14,959 nt of DNA from Deinococcus sp. (GTDB lineage Bacteria > Deinococcota > Deinococci > Deinococcales > Deinococcaceae), in contig JAGLBF010000054.1 in the NCBI GenBank assembly GCA_018260375.1, positions 1 to 14,959 on the forward strand, written 5' to 3'. Shown here piece by piece: positions 13,970 to 14,959 of this stretch (positions are counted from its first letter, which is position 1; the number at the start of each line of letters is the position of its first letter). Position numbers and translations under genes: made by a program. The notes under the pieces are model-generated. The model did no database searches. It was not told the origin of the DNA and saw only the letters and a list, made by a program, of their open reading frames with translations.

Positions 13970-14287
13970 ATGTCTGACACCATTCACTTTGCCAGCATTG
14001 CCCACATTCCTTATGGGGGCGGCTGCGCTACCGAGCCGGCACTCTTTACCCTCAATTATCTGCTGGACTACAGGGCCGATATGCAGGTGGGTGGGCAACG
14101 ACTGCCCCAGGCCCCTGTAGCCCAGACCCTGCGTGACGTGCTGACGCGGCCTGAGCACTACGGTGTAAGCCCCGGCACAGCGCGGCGGGCTTGCGACCAA
14201 TTTATAGAGCAGGGGGGCCAGGCGCTAGAGGCGGTTGGTGGTGACCGGGCATGGCTAGCCAAAGAGCTGACTTTGCCCGACAATTAA
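13970..14287 (+). CDS. Conserved-looking hypothetical protein upstream of comF
   Basis: A 105-aa soluble protein that I do not recognise. It has no signal peptide, membrane segment or known motif. Features are a Gly-rich turn (HIPYGGGCATEP), a Tyr/Leu-rich helix (FTLNYLLDYRADM) and a helical C-terminal half (ARRACDQFIEQGGQALEAV) with two cysteines in all. Codon use and base composition match the neighbours. It ends TAA at 14285-14287, 3 nt before the comF start, so the two are almost certainly co-transcribed and may be translationally coupled. A role connected with competence or with phosphoribosyl transfer is inference from context only. ATG 13970 has a TATCAT box 6 nt upstream; the in-frame ATG at 13946 lies in the repeat and is less likely. 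Confidence 0.75.
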   Translation: MSDTIHFASIAHIPYGGGCATEPALFTLNYLLDYRADMQVGGQRLPQAPVAQTLRDVLTRPEHYGVSPGTARRACDQFIEQGGQALEAVGGDRAWLAKELTLPDN

Positions 14288-14290
14288 GGC

Positions 14291-14920
14291 GTGCTCGAAC
14301 TCTTCCGCAGTTTTTTGCCGCGCCGCTGTCCTGGGTGTGGGCAGCCGCTTGGCCCTTATGACCTGGGCCTGTGCCGCGCATGTGTGGCCAGGCTGCAACC
14401 CCACCTAGAAAGCCACTCTATGCTCAGCGCCTGCGCTACGCCGCACATGGTCAGTTTGGGGCGGCATCAGCAGGTGCTTAAGCGGGTGACACACCAGTTT
14501 AAGTATGGCGGTCACCGTGAACTGGCCCAAGTGCTGGGGGAGTTGCTGGCTGCGGGTGTGCCTGCTGAGTGGGGCATTAAGGCGGTGAGCGCCGTGCCAC
14601 TGCACTCGCGCCGCCAACAAGAGCGCGGTTACAACCAGGCCGAGTTGCTGGGGCAGCAAGTCGCCCAGTCGCTGGGCGTACCGTACATAGAGGCCCTAGA
14701 GCGCAAATGGAGCACCCGCCAGCAAGCCAAGCTGACCAAAGAGGAGCGCCAACACAACCTAGATAATGCGTTTGGCCTTGCCACACCGCGCTACAACATT
14801 CCCCGTCCGCTGCTGCTGGTGGATGACGTTACCACCACAGGAAGTACCCTCATCGCCTGCCGCGACGTGTTAGAGGCTGCCGATATAACACCGATTTATT
14901 ATGCGGTACTCAGCCGCTGA
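14291..14920 (+). CDS. comF: ComF family protein (competence-associated phosphoribosyltransferase-like)
   Basis: ComF proteins act in natural transformation, linked to single-stranded DNA uptake at the inner face of the membrane. The 209-aa length is typical. The N-terminal zinc finger has C13, C16, C28 and C31 (CPGCGQPL ... LCRAC). The body shows FKYGGHRELAQVLGELL, AVPLHSRRQQERGYNQAELL, and the PRPP-binding loop LLLVDDVTTTGST with D178/D179. The start is GTG 14291, 3 nt after the upstream stop; the only SD-like sequence is AAGG immediately before it, so translation probably depends on coupling. The stop TGA overlaps the first base of repeat copy 9. Natural transformation is well known in Deinococcus, which fits. 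Confidence 0.93.
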   Translation: MLELFRSFLPRRCPGCGQPLGPYDLGLCRACVARLQPHLESHSMLSACATPHMVSLGRHQQVLKRVTHQFKYGGHRELAQVLGELLAAGVPAEWGIKAVSAVPLHSRRQQERGYNQAELLGQQVAQSLGVPYIEALERKWSTRQQAKLTKEERQHNLDNAFGLATPRYNIPRPLLLVDDVTTTGSTLIACRDVLEAADITPIYYAVLSR

Positions 14921-14959
14921 TACGGATTCCGATTGATTTGGCGTACTTCCGAAGCAATC
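14920..14959 (+). repeat. Interspersed repeat, copy 9 (left module, cut by window end)
   Basis: ATACGGATTCCGATTGATTT then GGCGTACTTCCGAAGCAATC. Over its 40 bases it differs from the start of copy 6 at only one position (AAGCAATC for AATCAATC). The copy continues beyond the window. Confidence 0.88.

Overview
The window looks like chromosomal DNA from a Deinococcus-type bacterium. The reasons are a moderately GC-rich base composition, housekeeping genes that resemble Deinococcus/Thermus versions (SerRS, DnaG, M29 aminopeptidase, RlmI/RlmO-type methyltransferase), many starts with a -10 box only 6-7 nt upstream (leaderless mRNAs, common in Deinococcus), and a dense family of short interspersed repeats. 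The species cannot be fixed from the sequence. I see no phage, transposase, CRISPR array, rRNA or tRNA.

Layout. (1) 121-1091, minus strand: a small HTH_17/excisionase-type DNA-binding protein followed by an Ala/Gln-rich helical-repeat protein of unknown function. (2) 1092-1583: a 492-bp divergent intergenic region with a 12-bp palindrome and a short degenerate triplicate. (3) 1584-6690, plus strand: DUF554 membrane protein, PLP-dependent aminotransferase (MocR-like/AspAT subgroup Ic), gatC, serS and an EamA/DMT transporter, mostly as separate transcription units. (4) 6785-9452, minus strand: dnaG primase and, upstream of it, a VOC/glyoxalase-like protein. (5) 9595-14920, plus strand: a TPP riboswitch controlling a lone thiamine-binding protein (thiB), an M29 aminopeptidase, an RlmI-like 23S rRNA methyltransferase, and a two-gene operon of an unknown 105-aa protein with comF.

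Three themes link the window. First, translation inputs cluster loosely: gatC (tRNA transamidation), serS and an rRNA methyltransferase. Second, at least five and up to seven start codons are best explained as leaderless, and this changes the preferred start for several genes. Third, nearly every intergenic gap carries a copy or fragment of one bipartite repeat. Its right module has 13-bp terminal inverted repeats (ATACGGACTGCGC / GCGCAGTCCGTAT) and its left module contains a second hairpin and the conserved string GATGCGAGTGG. The repeat family, the riboswitch expression platform and the 12-bp tandem array before gatC are the non-gene features most worth following up. I found no convincing undescribed multi-gene system.
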